Shown here: one piece after another, positions 1 to 11,330 of the stretch
How positions within the stretch are numbered: position 1 is the stretch's first letter
Layout of the letters: every line of letters begins with the position of its first letter
Assembly (NCBI GenBank): GCA_002914845.1
Contig: JXTC01000052.1
Span: 607,666-671,665, forward strand
Length of the DNA stretch: 64,000 nucleotides
DNA from: Trema orientale
Taxonomy: Eukaryota; Streptophyta; Magnoliopsida; Rosales; Cannabaceae
Direction: 5' to 3'
Program-made: the position numbers and the translations under genes
Notes under the pieces: model-generated
Database searches by the model: none
The model's input: only the letters and a program-made list of their open reading frames with translations
Told to the model about the DNA's origin: nothing

Positions 1-1053
1 TTTTCTTTTGTCAAAAACTATCTAAATGGTTATTTTAGTTAAAATTCATCCCGGAATAGTATGGAATGTGAGAAGGAAATATGCATCTCCCACACGTGTT
101 ATTCTATAGCAATGTCCTAATTTAGCCTTTGTTGGAGAAAAAAAGAATTCTTAAATTTCATGACAAATTTAGCATAATTATCTTTTGTTAGTCTAATAAG
201 AATAGAATATATCAAAATGTGACATATACTCAAAATTATGCATTATGTATAGTAAAACAATTATAGTTAATAGATGTGGGTAAAGAGCAATGACGGAGTT
301 AGAAAATTTTTTCAGGGGGCATGTACTAAAATTTTTTTAGCTAATTTTGAAACACATTAATTAACATAAACCAATATAAATTTAAATAGAATATTTAAAG
401 TGAGTCCAAAGAAAAATTATCCAAAATAAATGTAAATTTTTTAATTTTAAAATAATATAAGTAAAGTTCAAAATTTTTTTAAAAAATTAGTGGGTTGGTA
501 GAAGAAAACTGTTTTAGTAATTAATAGAGGGGTTTAATAATACCTTTTGAGTTTTTTTTTTTTCTTTTGTCAAAAACTATCTAAATGGTTATTTTAGTTA
601 AAATTCATCCCGGAATAGTATGGAATGTGAGAAGGAAATATGCATATCCCACACGTGTTATTCCATAGCAATGTCCTAATTTAGTGTTTGTTGGAGAAAA
701 AAAAATTCTTAAATTTCATGACAAATTTAGCATAATTATCTTTTGTTAGTCTATTAAGAATAGAATATATCAAAATGTGACATGTACTCAAAATTATGCA
801 TTATGTATAGTAAAACAATTATAGTTAATAGATATGGGTAAAGAGCAATGACGGAGCTAGAAAATTTTTTCAGGGGGCATGCACTAAAATTTTTTTAGCT
901 GATTTTGAAACACGTTAATTAACATAAACCAATATAAATTTAAATAGAATATTTAAAGTGAGTCCAAAGAAAAATTATCCAAAATAAATGTAAATTTTTG
1001 AATTTTAAAATAATATAAGTAAAGTTCAAAATTTTTTTAAAAAATTAGTGGGT
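1..1053. repeat. Tandem duplication, unit about 559 bp
   Basis: Bases 1-494 are repeated at 560-1053 with few differences, at a constant offset of 559. The first copy may start left of the window. Both copies contain the left part of the hAT-like MITE described at 846-1217. The first copy of that MITE stops at about 494, so the duplication happened after the MITE inserted and cut through it. Confidence 0.9.
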
Positions 1054-1217
1054 CATATTAGGAATATTATTGATTTTTTTTTTATAAAAGGAGCAAAAAC
1101 TATAATTATAAAAATTCAAGGGGCAAATAAAGAATAAAATTGAAATTTTCATATAAACTCAGGATAAAAAACATAATTTTCAAAAAAATGAGGGGGCGTT
1201 AACTGGCTCCGTCTATA
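846..1217 (+). mobile_element. hAT-like MITE, complete, 372 bp
   Basis: The element starts caatgacggagctag and ends ctggctccgtctata, so its ends are inverted copies of a TGACGGAGCYAG-type terminus. It is flanked by a perfect 8-bp duplication, gtaaagag, at 838-845 and 1218-1225. An 8-bp duplication is typical of hAT transposons. It has no coding capacity. A second, inverted copy lies at 28406-28773, and a partial copy at 288-494. Confidence 0.75.
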
Positions 1218-1227
1218 GTAAAGAGTG

Positions 1228-1390
1228 GGACACCAAAAATTTAAACTAGTAATATTTCATCATTTTTAGCTACATAATTTTGAGTGGTGTGGTCTCACTT
1301 GAAAATAAAGAGTGGTTAATTGCGTATCATATCATGTGGTATGAGTTTTTGGTGCAAAATTTTGGTATTTCTGTCATTACTCAATATTGA
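1228..1390. mobile_element. Small MITE with GGGACACCAAAA-like ends
   Basis: The left end gtgggacaccaaaaattt is matched by an inverted right end around 1350-1383 (tttttggtgcaaaatttt...gtcattactc). The interior is AT-rich and non-coding. It resembles the pair at 50497-50679 and 51199-51379. The target duplication is not clear here. Confidence 0.4.
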
Positions 1391-2921
1391 CAGACATTCA
1401 ATAGATAAAAATAAAATCTTAACACAAAAAAGTATTTTTTTAAATAATAATAAAAAAAAAGGCTAAGCATTAGAGCACCATCCAAAAAAATAAATGATAA
1501 AATTATTATTTTAAAATTTTAGAACTCGTACCTTGTGAATAATTTGTACAACGCCTTCACGGGATCCACATTGATCACATATCCATCCACACTGATTTTG
1601 TAGATTATGTCCTACTTCCAAATGCACGAGATAGATAGACACGTTGTGCACTACAACAAAGAACAAAGTTAGCTAGCAATTAAGAAATTGAACACAAAAC
1701 AAAATTATTATTAAGACATACTTTTGACTTAACCCAAGAAAGTCTTCAAGAATTTCGATGAAATTATTATTCTCTATCTCTGAATGTAAATCATAAGTAA
1801 TCTCTATTTTTCTCTCTGTATTTATAATAGATATAAAAATCACAATGGTATGCGTCATGCGTGTAAGCCGTAAAGAAATCTGTCAGAAAAATTTATTCAA
1901 ATTGTCAAATATTCTATTTCCAAAAATAAAAACATCCACTTAATGGTTATCCAAATTATCAAAATACTAGGAAACTAAATTAAGCATGATTTTACCTCAA
2001 AAAAAATTAAGAATGATTTAATTTGTTTGATTAGTTGACAAACTGATTTTGTCAACTAAATGAATTTAGTAGGTATTACTTCATATCCGGTAATTCTTTA
2101 TCGATTTGAGTTTATTCCTAAATTAATCATTTAATTGATTCAGCAACATCAATTCAAGAGAATTAACAAATTTATGTATTAGGTAATTTTTTATATCTTT
2201 GAATTTAATTAAAAACCAATTATTGAATTAATTCAGAAATATAAGAAAATTGCCAAATTTTTGTCAATTAGGTTTATCTTTGTCTATTTGTATTTATTGG
2301 GTATTTTTGCTTTCTCCATAGATTGTAAGATTGTCAACGTTTAAAATGAAAATGACATATAATAGCAAGTGAATTTCACGTATTCATTTAGTTAATTAAT
2401 CAATATTTGATTTTCTTTTCATTTTTTCATTTCTTTCTTTTTGGAATTTTAACTTAAAGTTTTAATTTTTTTTCAAGTGGCTTTAACTTGAACTATTATG
2501 TGTGGACATTGGTTATATTGGCAACACACCTAGGCATAAAGGCATCATTTTTATCTATTAAATGAACAAACACGACAATTCTCAAGCCACTTATACACGC
2601 CGTACTAGCCTATTTCACTTGTTTCTCAACATCCTTTCAACATATTGTCTCTCTTCAATTCAAACAATCTCTTTCTCTCACATCCTTTCTCTAATTCATT
2701 TTCCTCTTAAATATATATAATATATATGTATTTCTCTTGTTCCAGACACTCTATCTATCTAATTTTTTTGTCTAAAATGTTTTTTCTTTTTAATAACATA
2801 AAGCATAAGATCAATGCAAGATTATTCCCTTTTTTCTTTTTTTTAAGCCGTAAACAAGAATTAATTTTAAAAGAAAATTATAATTTTTTTAACAAAATTA
2901 ATAGAAAGCAATTAATCCAAT

Positions 2922-2956
<35 letters not shown>

Positions 2957-3087
2957 NTTTTTTTTGTGGAAAAAAACTTAACTTAGCATGTAGCAAATAG
3001 GTTACCCACCACATAAGTAATAAATGATTTTCTCTACTTACATAAGTATTAAATAGAATAGATTTTTTTTTTTTGGATAAATGACTT
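1391..3087. other. AT-rich intergenic DNA
   Basis: No gene can be supported. It holds a homopolymer T tract with an N at 2924-2965 and, on the minus strand around 1530-1860, two short open stretches next to plausible splice signals that I could not assign (see findings). The rest is low-complexity AT-rich DNA. Confidence 0.5.
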
Positions 3088-3096
3088 AACTAAATA

Positions 3097-3248
3097 GGAC
3101 GCGTCTACAGTAGGGGCGTCCTTACGTAAGGCCCTGTTTATACACCGTTTGATGAGAATCTGTGTATAAACAGATTCCCCACAGATTCCCATCAAACGAT
3201 GTATATACAGGGGCCTTACGTAGGGGCGCCCCTACTATAGCCGCCTCC
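3097..3248. mobile_element. GC-rich foldback Mutator-like MITE, copy 1 (152 bp)
   Basis: Almost the whole element is one inverted repeat. The left arm ggacgcgtctacagtagggg pairs with the right arm, whose reverse complement begins ggaggcggctatagtagggg. Both arms continue through a TACGTAAGGCCC block and a CCGTTTGATG block. The flanks carry a perfect 9-bp duplication, aactaaata, at 3088-3096 and 3249-3257, which is the Mutator signature. It is non-coding and far more GC-rich than its surroundings. Copies 2 and 3 are at 28088-28258 and 50724-50895. Confidence 0.8.
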
Positions 3249-3339
3249 AACTAAATATAGTGGTTCAATAAATAATATTAACGATACTCTAATGAGCTAG
3301 TATTTGTAGGATTTCCAATAAAGCAGAAAAATCTTTCTA

Positions 3340-3370
3340 CACATGCCACATGCCACATGCCACATGCCTA
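3340..3370. repeat. Short tandem repeat, acatgcc unit
   Basis: About four tandem copies of a 7-8 bp unit related to acatgcc. No function is indicated. Confidence 0.7.
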
Positions 3371-3444
3371 GCCTTCGTAACAGGAGTGTATCATGTATGC
3401 ACACAACGTCTCAACTTTTGTAGTCTTATCAACCAAGTAGTAGA

Positions 3445-3656
3445 GGAGAAAATGACATGGATAGGACTAATTTGGGCCAAAATGATTTTTTTTTGTGCAC
3501 TTTTTTTAAAAATGAAACTAAATTAATGTTTTTTTCATAGTCAATAAGTTCTTGACTATAAGTCAAGACGTTATTGACACTCTTAAAAATATTATTTAGA
3601 AAAATGCAGACAAAAGTCATTTTGGCCCAAGTGAGTCCTATGGATATCATTTTCTC
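3445..3656. mobile_element. Foldback MITE, about 210 bp
   Basis: The left arm gagaaaatgacatggatagg followed by ttgggccaaaatga matches the reverse complement of the right arm (gagaaaatgatatccatagg, cttgggccaaaatga). The middle is AT-rich and non-coding. The superfamily and target duplication are not resolved. Confidence 0.6.
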
Positions 3657-3884
3657 ATAGTGAAGGTAAATTAGGTTGAGTGGTAGTTTTGGAGGATTGT
3701 ATTAGATTCATATCAGTTCCTGGCAATTTTTGCGGTGAGGAAAATTGTTACAAAACTATAATCTTTTCTGGAACTGCTGTCCATGAAAGAAACCCCCCTG
3801 GTGTATTTAAAAATTAGCAATAAATTAGGTGAATACCACTTTTTTTTCTTCATTAATTAAATCTACCACCATACCACTTTTTTA

Positions 3885-4004
3885 AATGAATTCTTGACGA
3901 TCTTGGCGAATTCTTGACAGATTTTTGACGTTAATGGTAATCTTGACAGATTCTTGATGGATTCTTGACGGATTCTTGATGAATTCTTGATAGATTTTTG
4001 ACTA
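3885..4004. repeat. Degenerate tandem repeat of gattcttgac
   Basis: About nine to ten imperfect repeats of an 11-13 bp unit of the form ga-ttcttgac-g/a occur in tandem. No open reading frame is supported across it. Confidence 0.75.
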
Positions 4005-4613
4005 ATTCCCTCCCAAAAGTGGTAGAATCTAATAGTGGTGGTAAATTTAGTTAAACATTTGAAAAAAGAAGTAAATGTCTACTTAACCCTTAAATTAGTA
4101 AGCTGGTCCGGAGATCAATGGGTATATACAATAGACGATAATTAGGCCCATGTTTGAACCTATCCATTTATTTGATTTCAATTGGAAATGAACTCCATAA
4201 GTATATGCTATTGTGGATAGTTGTAGTCAAATAACGTTTGGCCCATGCCATTTGAGTTCTTTACCATATAATCCTTGGTACCATATCATAAAGTAAATTA
4301 ATACATAAACTGTCCACCTAATTTAGTGATGTTTCGTTCTCTGTCACTGCATTTTCTCTAATGTTTCTTTTCAACGTACTTTTAATGCCGACACACTTAG
4401 GCCAAAGAACTTAATAAGTCCTGAAACTATCAAGGTTAGATTTTTATAAACACCTCCCACCATATTATTAAGAATGTTAACTCTAAACATGAGATTTACC
4501 TGCAAACGACTTAAATGGTGTAATATAAATAAACATGAAATTATAAGTAACTTAGGATGTAGATTAAAGTAACTTAATAGACAAATTACTTGATGAAATA
4601 ACTTTATGGGATA

Positions 4614-5140
4614 ATTATAATTTTATACCTTATATTTTGAATGTTTGTTCAATTTATACATTGCGTTTTGGTTATTATCAACATTGATTTTTAGATTTGA
4701 AACTTGTAACAAATTTATACTTTTTTAGATCAAACACCAATTTTGACCATTGAATTTACCAAAATACCTTTTTAAATTTTAAGAATATATATTTTAATAC
4801 TTAATTTAGATTTGAAACTCATTAAAATTAATAGCTAAAAGAATAAATATTTAAAAATAATTAAAAAATGCAAAAACCTACAAAAATTAAATATTATTAA
4901 AAGAAAATTTTATAAATTTTATATAAGTTTCAAATTTGACTTCTTTTAATATATATATATATATAAACTTTTAAAAGTATTTTAGTAAATATAATGGTCA
5001 AAATTGATGTTTGACTCAAAGAAGATATAAATTTGTTACAAATTCTAAATCTGAATGTCAATATTGATAATAATCAAAATACAAGATATAAATTGAACAA
5101 ACAATCAAAACGCAAGATATAAAAATGTAATTAACCCTAA
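4614..5140. mobile_element. Long-TIR non-autonomous DNA transposon, about 525 bp
   Basis: The first and last 170 or so bases are inverted copies. The left side has atgtttgttcaatttatac, then a TTGCGTTTTGGTTATTATCA block and a caattttgacca block; the right side carries their complements (aaattgaacaaacaatcaaa, taataatcaaaata, ggtcaaaattgat). The centre is AT-rich and non-coding. A second copy, disrupted by another element, lies at 46112-46795. Confidence 0.7.
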
Positions 5141-5935
5141 CTTTGTTTATTTATCAATTGAGAACGGAATTTAGTTAATCACAATAATTTGTATTTATGT
5201 CTACCGTAAATCCACCGTGGCATCACAAGGATTATTATTCGGACAGACTTGTGCATACTAGATATAACTCACACAACTTATGAATTGCCTTCCGAAAAAA
5301 AATTAAAAAGAAAAATTTTCAACTAATTTCAAATATTCTTCTATAACAACAAGAGGTTACATCATGTTGAAAAAGAAACATTAGATTTTGACTCTTGACA
5401 AAAAAAAAAAAAAATACTACTTTTGGAAAAATACAGTGGTTTCTTGTTGGTGGTTAAAAGTATACTTAGACAACCACCTAAAATATATATACGTATATAT
5501 ATTTAAAAAAAGAAAAAAAAAAGAAAAAAACCGTCTTACTTAGACGAGCTTTCTCCTCTAAAAGAACTTCATTCTCATCATCTTCATAGTTTTTTTCGTC
5601 TTTCCCCTTTACCTTTACCTTTACCTTCTAACTCGTTCTGTGCCTTTACAAAACCTACAACTACTCAAAGCAGCCAATAATGGAAGAGCAAAAAAGCCCA
5701 ATTTTAAATAAAGTACCCCAAAACTAAACATTTGTTGTGGCAGGGCAGGTACATCAATTGGAAGCTTAAAAAACATCATGTCTCCCAAGGATCCCACCGG
5801 AGACACGATTGTGTCCTGCCGTCATCGATGTCGTACATGGCTAACGTTATTTCGCCACCTCTTAATGCAGGTTTCAACCATCAGTCGGAAACTCTAGGCA
5901 TCTCCACTCTTAAGAATTGTCAGCAAGCAGCCTTA
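5141..5935. other. 3' flank and probable 3' UTR of the F-box gene
   Basis: The stretch next to the stop codon at 5936 should contain the F-box gene's 3' UTR, because that gene is read leftwards. The far part (5141-5500) is AT-rich with a run of A at 5401-5414. No other gene is visible. Confidence 0.5.
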
Positions 5936-8900
5936 TTACATGATGTCTTCCAACTTTAGCTTCCAACACCGTGGGTCTAATTCAGCCTGTCAATCATAGA
6001 AAGTAGCCTTAATATTAGTAATTGGTCAATTAGTTATTAAGAATTTGTTTTGCTTTCTAGCTTAAGAGTCAGACACGATCTAACAGTCCCATAGACCTAA
6101 ACCAAAATGCTGTTGTGAACCAGTGTCTTCCCAGTGTTATCGAATTTCCCATAGCAATTATAGACACGGTTTTCTCTGCAATTATTGCTTCTTGATGAAA
6201 ATGCAAGCATTACAGTTACTTACCTGCAAAACTTTATCCCTCCACTGAAAGACACAGCCGCGACCTTCTAAGTGTTTGAGAAGAGGTTGCGGAATCAATG
6301 ATTTAAAGGATGCTTGGAGCTTTACTTTTGTTAGTCCTTCACATGCCAATAAGGCAGTGGCAAGTCCACTAGGAGTCAAGCCATCCAAATGCAAAATTGT
6401 CAAGCTTTGTAGGCAGCCGATGCTGGCAAGCTTCAGCAGCCCCGCATCTGTCACTGCGGTATATGACAAATTAATCTGCCAGAAAAAGTTCACAAGAAGC
6501 ATACTACTAAGTTAGTGATACCCCTTAGGCATATTCTGCAAAGCAATGAAAGCGAATGCGTGCCTGGCAAAAGGTAAGAAAGAGGAATCATCAATCAAAA
6601 AAATATTGTGTACCTGTCTTAGATTCTGGGAAAAGTAAGCAAGAGGAATCATCCCAGTGTCGTCAATGTTGGAGCACTTCTTTATGTCTAGCTTGGCAAG
6701 CTGCTTGCATTGCACGGCGATAGCTGCTAGACCTAAAGATGTAATTAGTGGGCAGCCTCGACTTTCAAATGTGTTTAGCCTTGAGCATTTTGACAGTGAT
6801 AACAGTGAATTATCAGTGACGTCTTTACAATAGGCTATATTAATCATCTCAAGGTCAGGGCAGCCATGAGCAATCGCTGAAATGCCAGAATCTGTAATAT
6901 TGGTGCACCTAACAAGATGAATTCTTTCAGTTAGTCACGAGAGTTGTTGGTCCTTGTATCAATCTGAGATAATTCATCTAATCACAACCTAATCAAAGAT
7001 CCAAAAATTCTATGTCCTTATTTCCACACGAATCCCAGAAATTACAAAAAGTATCCCACCTAAAGGAAGACGTGATATTAAAGAGAAAAGGACAGAAACC
7101 TGTAAAGATCGAGCTCATTAAGTTTTGAGCAAGAAAAACCAACTTGTGCAACTCCCTTATCAGTTATGTTCAGACAAATTCCAAGTTTTAAACTTGAGAG
7201 TTTGGAACATCTAGAGATTGATTCCAAACCTGCGTATAGAAACAGAGGATGAGTTTTCTGCTTAACATAGTAGTCTTTAACACCACCAAGAATTAGAGTG
7301 AGGGGAAAACCTTCATCATCAATTTCATTATCTGTAAGGTCAAGCTCCTCGAGGAAATGACATTGCTGTCCAATTAAAACAAATGCTTCTCTAGGAACAA
7401 GGGTACATGACTCCATCTTGAGAGAAGTGAGAGCAGTGCATGAATTTGTAATCTGGGCAATAGAAACATAAGTGATTCGGTGGCAACAAGTGATATCCAG
7501 CTTCCGCAAATCTCTGTGTTTGGTAACAAGAGAGGAAAGACCATCATCAATCACACCTGAACATTTACTTAAGCTCAACTCCCTCAAAGATACACACCAA
7601 TTTCCAATGGCTTTCAGTCCAGCACATGTAACGGGACAGCCATCCAATTTAATTGATTGCAACATGGGAAGCTTTCCCAAACTATCAGCAAGAGCAAGAG
7701 TCACCTAAACCAAACCACAGCCAAATTTCAAATCATGGATTAGACTTCTAAAAAACATTCAACCACAAAGAACATAAATGAAGTCAAGAGACTCACAGGA
7801 GAGACATATGATAAGGTGAGTTCCTGCAGATTTTCTCCAGCACCGTGTGTAAGGGAAGATAATCCAACATGAGTAATGTTCTGGCAACTTGACATATCGA
7901 GTTTCTGCTACAGGCAGTGTAAAAAGGTTAGACTTAGGCTTCGGTGAGGAAATGAGTAGACCTAAACTAGGAAACAGAAATCAAACAGTCAGCAGCCTCT
8001 CTGAAGCAAGTTGTCAAATGATAATTGCAACATCTAACCAATCACTTCAACCCCATTCTTTTACCACCTAAATCTAGACATGGAAGCCCCCAGGCGATAT
8101 GAATCTATTAGCATACATACCAACATATCTACATATACATCTCCATGAATATATAGTATATACAAACACAAACACATAGTTAGACCAGCTCTGTACGGAT
8201 TACTGAGCGAGCTGTTTCCAGAAATGAGAGAAATACAACTAGCATCAAATCTAAGTTGTGTCCATTTCTTTGACACGGGAAACAATATAGTCAAATGTTA
8301 AAATTACAATCTTGATACAAAGTCTTGTCTTTCATGGAATAAAGTAACATAAAAAAAAAAAAAGTCCTAAACCAGCTAATCATACCTTTAACGACATGCA
8401 GCTACATTTGAGAACCTCAAGACTGCTGTCATCTATACCAAAACACCCTTCTAGAACCAAATCTTCAAGATATTGTAATTTCAAGATCGATGGTAAACAT
8501 TCGTCTGTAATCTGCAAAACCAATAAATCGAAATATGTATTACAATCATGAACCAGTTTAACATTTTCTTCCAAAGACAGTATAGTTTCAAAGCCACTAA
8601 AACCTAATCACTTCACGGGAAACTAAGGGGAAGATAAATCAAGGAAATAAACTTTATACACAAGAAAAACAATGATATATCCAAAACAAAATCACCCAAA
8701 TAGAGAATAAACAAGACCCAGTTGAAATATAAAAGCAGGTCTTTTATAACACAGAGCAAATAAACGGCTAAGCCAAAAAAAGAAATAATCACCGGCAAGA
8801 ATGAGAGATCCAAACTTCGAATTTCTTTGCACTTAACAGCAATCAATCCGACCCCAAAGTCCCCAACCCCCAAACACCATTTCAAGCTAATCAACCTGAG

Positions 8901-9458
8901 CTTCCTACACCCAACAGCGATACACCCAACCCCTAAATCCGTAATCATCTTACACCTCGCCAACCACAACCTCTCCAAATTCTTGGCCTCCGCCACAGCC
9001 GCAGCCCCCGAATCTCTCAGCTCCGTCGCGTTGGAGAGGTCAATCTCCACCAAATTCTGGCAATTCAGAGCCAAATTCAGCAACCCAGCTCCGGAGAAAA
9101 ACCTCGACCGGGAAAGGTCGATGGACGTGAGATTCGATCCGCATGCATTGGAAATTTCGGCGAGCGAGGCATCGGCGAGTATAGGGCAGAGCGTGAGGTC
9201 GAGGCGGGTCACGTTCGGGTACCGGGTCAGAACCGAAGCGAGCTGCTTGGGTCGCAGGGGCTTGAGGGTCTTGCGGTGTTTGGCTTCGACCGAGTAGAAA
9301 TACTTGCAGACTAAAGAGAACGATTTTCTGTCAAATGGGTTTTCGCGAAGGAAGTCAAGGACCAAGAAAACGAGCTCCTCAGAGAGAAGATCAAAGGGGT
9401 TGGTCAAGTTTTCTTCGGTTTTCGGCTTCTTCATGGCTCGGAGCTCAGAAGATTCCAT
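5936..9458 (-). CDS. FBL3: F-box/LRR-repeat protein 3-like (FBL3-type), 673 aa
   Basis: This is a substrate receptor of an SCF E3 ubiquitin ligase: the F-box binds SKP1/ASK and the LRRs bind the target. Exons on the minus strand are 9458-8793, 8511-8386, 7904-7797, 7704-7311, 7229-7100, 6908-6614, 6475-6224 and 5986-5936. All introns are GT-AG and the lengths sum to 2022 bases. The F-box is at about residues 21-65 ([18 protein letters not shown]), followed by some 20 LRRs of the cysteine-containing type (repeated LxxLxLxxCxxITDxGL). The C-terminus is [16 protein letters not shown], where Arabidopsis FBL3 has AELDPKYWKLQLEEM. From memory, that Arabidopsis gene (At5g01720) was reported as RAE1, which degrades the aluminium-response factor STOP1; the same target here is inference. 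A second in-frame ATG lies 24 bases after the first. The intron at 7310-7230 has no stop in frame, so its retention would add 27 residues. Confidence 0.95.
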
Positions 9459-9486
9459 GGGAGGAGCTGGTAGTGCCCTATATCGA

Positions 9487-9496
9487 CCTTTTTATA
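9487..9496 (-). promoter_or_regulatory. TATA-like motif upstream of the F-box gene
   Basis: On the minus strand tataaaaagg ends 29 bases before the ATG at 9458. If used, it would give an almost leaderless transcript or favour the second in-frame ATG at 9434, so it may not be the true TATA box. Confidence 0.3.
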
Positions 9497-9559
9497 GGTG
9501 AAGAAGAAGAAGAAGAAGAAAATGGAGAAAATAATGAGAGTTTTTTTTTTCTTTTTCCA

Positions 9560-10600
9560 AATAATGCTTAGAAGAAACCGTTGGCAGAAAATATTGGTCT
9601 CCCTGGCTTGTTGGTTGGATAGCTGGAAAGGGGAGTGAGGAAGAAGAAGAAGTTAAATTACGTTTATATCCTAATCAAATCCAGTGGAAGTTCGTTTCTA
9701 TTTTGTTCTTTCTGTGTAGAAAGACTAAACTACCCCTTTAGTTCTTAATATATTTTTATAAATAAAAATAGTTCCATTCTTCTATTAAAATCCTCCCCCC
9801 CCAAATTACACAGATTTTTGCATCATATCAATGTTATAGTGAGATGTTTTACAAGCACATCTTTTGAGGTTTTTTTTTTTTAAAATAAATAAATAAAGAA
9901 TTCAATAAATCTTCTAACATAATTATGTATTAATATAAAAAAAAGTAGGTCAAGTTTGATTTACCAAAAGAAGAAATTGTCCAAACAATTATTTTTAAAC
10001 TTTAAGGTGAGTAATTAATGTAAATATCTTCGGTTCAGATTTGTTACGGTAACATTGTAGTAGGTTATTAAAGGTTTGTAACGTTTGTTAGTGCAATTTC
10101 TTTTTTCTTCAAAACATTAAAGTACCTTAGTGTATTAACGGACACTCTAGATTCTTCCATGGACACTCTAGATTCTTCTGATCCTCTACCCCCAAACCAC
10201 CACCCCACATATTTTCTATTTTAGTGTGCGGTATTTACACTATTAGGTCATTTTTTAATGCAATGCCAACTTAACTATATGTGTGAATATTATAATTTTA
10301 CGAAATCTAGTAACATTTCACAAATAGCCATTTCTTAAGTATTTATTATTTGACAGCTGGTACTAGCAATTTGATTTCAAAAAAAATCTTTGATTAAAGC
10401 CCGGTCAGTATATGAATTAGGAAAACAAAAAACTAAATAAGAGATCTCACAAATAAAAACCTCTAACAAGCTTAGACCATGTCTAATAAAATAGGGGACA
10501 TGAGATAGGGATAATTCGAACATTTTATGTAAACTAAGGCATCAAAATATATGTACAGTAATTCGTAAATTTGGTTATATTTGTATAATGTGATTAATTT
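9560..10600. other. AT-rich intergenic DNA upstream of the F-box gene
   Basis: This is the promoter side of the F-box gene followed by AT-rich DNA. An 18-bp direct repeat, ggacactctagattcttc, occurs at 10139 and 10160. No gene is visible. Confidence 0.5.
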
Positions 10601-11330
10601 GAAAATACATGTATAAAGCAGTGTTACAAGCTGTCCTGATCTATTTGATGAGCATATTCCAAGTCCCTTTGAAGCTTTGTGATGTGCTGAGATCGATGAT
10701 TATGAGGTTTTGGTGGGGGTCTACAAATGGGTCTAAGAAGATAGCATGGATTAATTGGAGGAAAGTTTGCTTCCCTAAAGGTCTTGGAGGATTAGGATTT
10801 CGTGATTTACAATTTTTCAACAAAGCTTTGGTGGCAAAGCAAGCATGGAGAATTTTGCAGTCAGAACAAATGAATATGTGGTGGGATTGGGCGCTGTTAT
10901 CTGAGATCATAACGGGGTTATTTTGGCTACTTGCTCTAGCCGTTTTTCTGAGAATTTTTAAGCTGAAGATGCCGAATTGATAGCTATTGGGAAGGGACTG
11001 CGTTTTGCTATTGATGCGGGCCTATCTCCATCTTGTGTTGAAAGTAATGCTCTGAAGGCTGTTAGTGCTATTCTTTCACCCCAACTACTAGCTACTAATT
11101 CCCCTTTAGTTTTTGATATAAAATCACTTATAATTATTGCTAATTGTGGTTCATGTCGCCATATTTTTCGAGAAGAGAATAGAGTGGCCCATAAATTAGC
11201 TAGTTTTATTGGTCTTCTCCCGATAATATGTATTGGGTGGAGTCTAGTCCTTTGTTTATTACTTCTGCCGTTTTAGCAGATGCTCATTAATAATATTTCG
11301 TTATTTCTTTCAAAAAAAAAAAAAAAAACT
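10600..11330 (+). mobile_element. Decayed L1-type LINE, 3' part (RT tail and RNase H)
   Basis: Residues encoded from 10609 (SIFQVPLKLCDVLRSMIMRFWWG, then INWRKVCFPKGLGGLGFRDL, then FNKALVAKQAWRIL) are the conserved region C-terminal to the reverse transcriptase of plant L1 LINEs. From about 10965 the reading continues as the plant RNase H-like tail (AIGKGLRFAIDAGLSPSCVES...FREENRVAHKLASF). It ends with a run of 16-17 A at 11313-11329. The endonuclease, most of the RT and the zinc-knuckle segment are missing, so this is 5'-truncated and internally deleted. I saw no clear target duplication. Confidence 0.85.

Noticed and set aside
3885-4004. Regular repeats that could suggest a CRISPR-like array
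   Set aside because: The units are 11-13 bp, degenerate and have no spacers; this is an ordinary tandem repeat in plant DNA.
8827-9297. 156-codon open frame on the plus strand
   Set aside because: It is the antisense shadow of the F-box gene's first exon.
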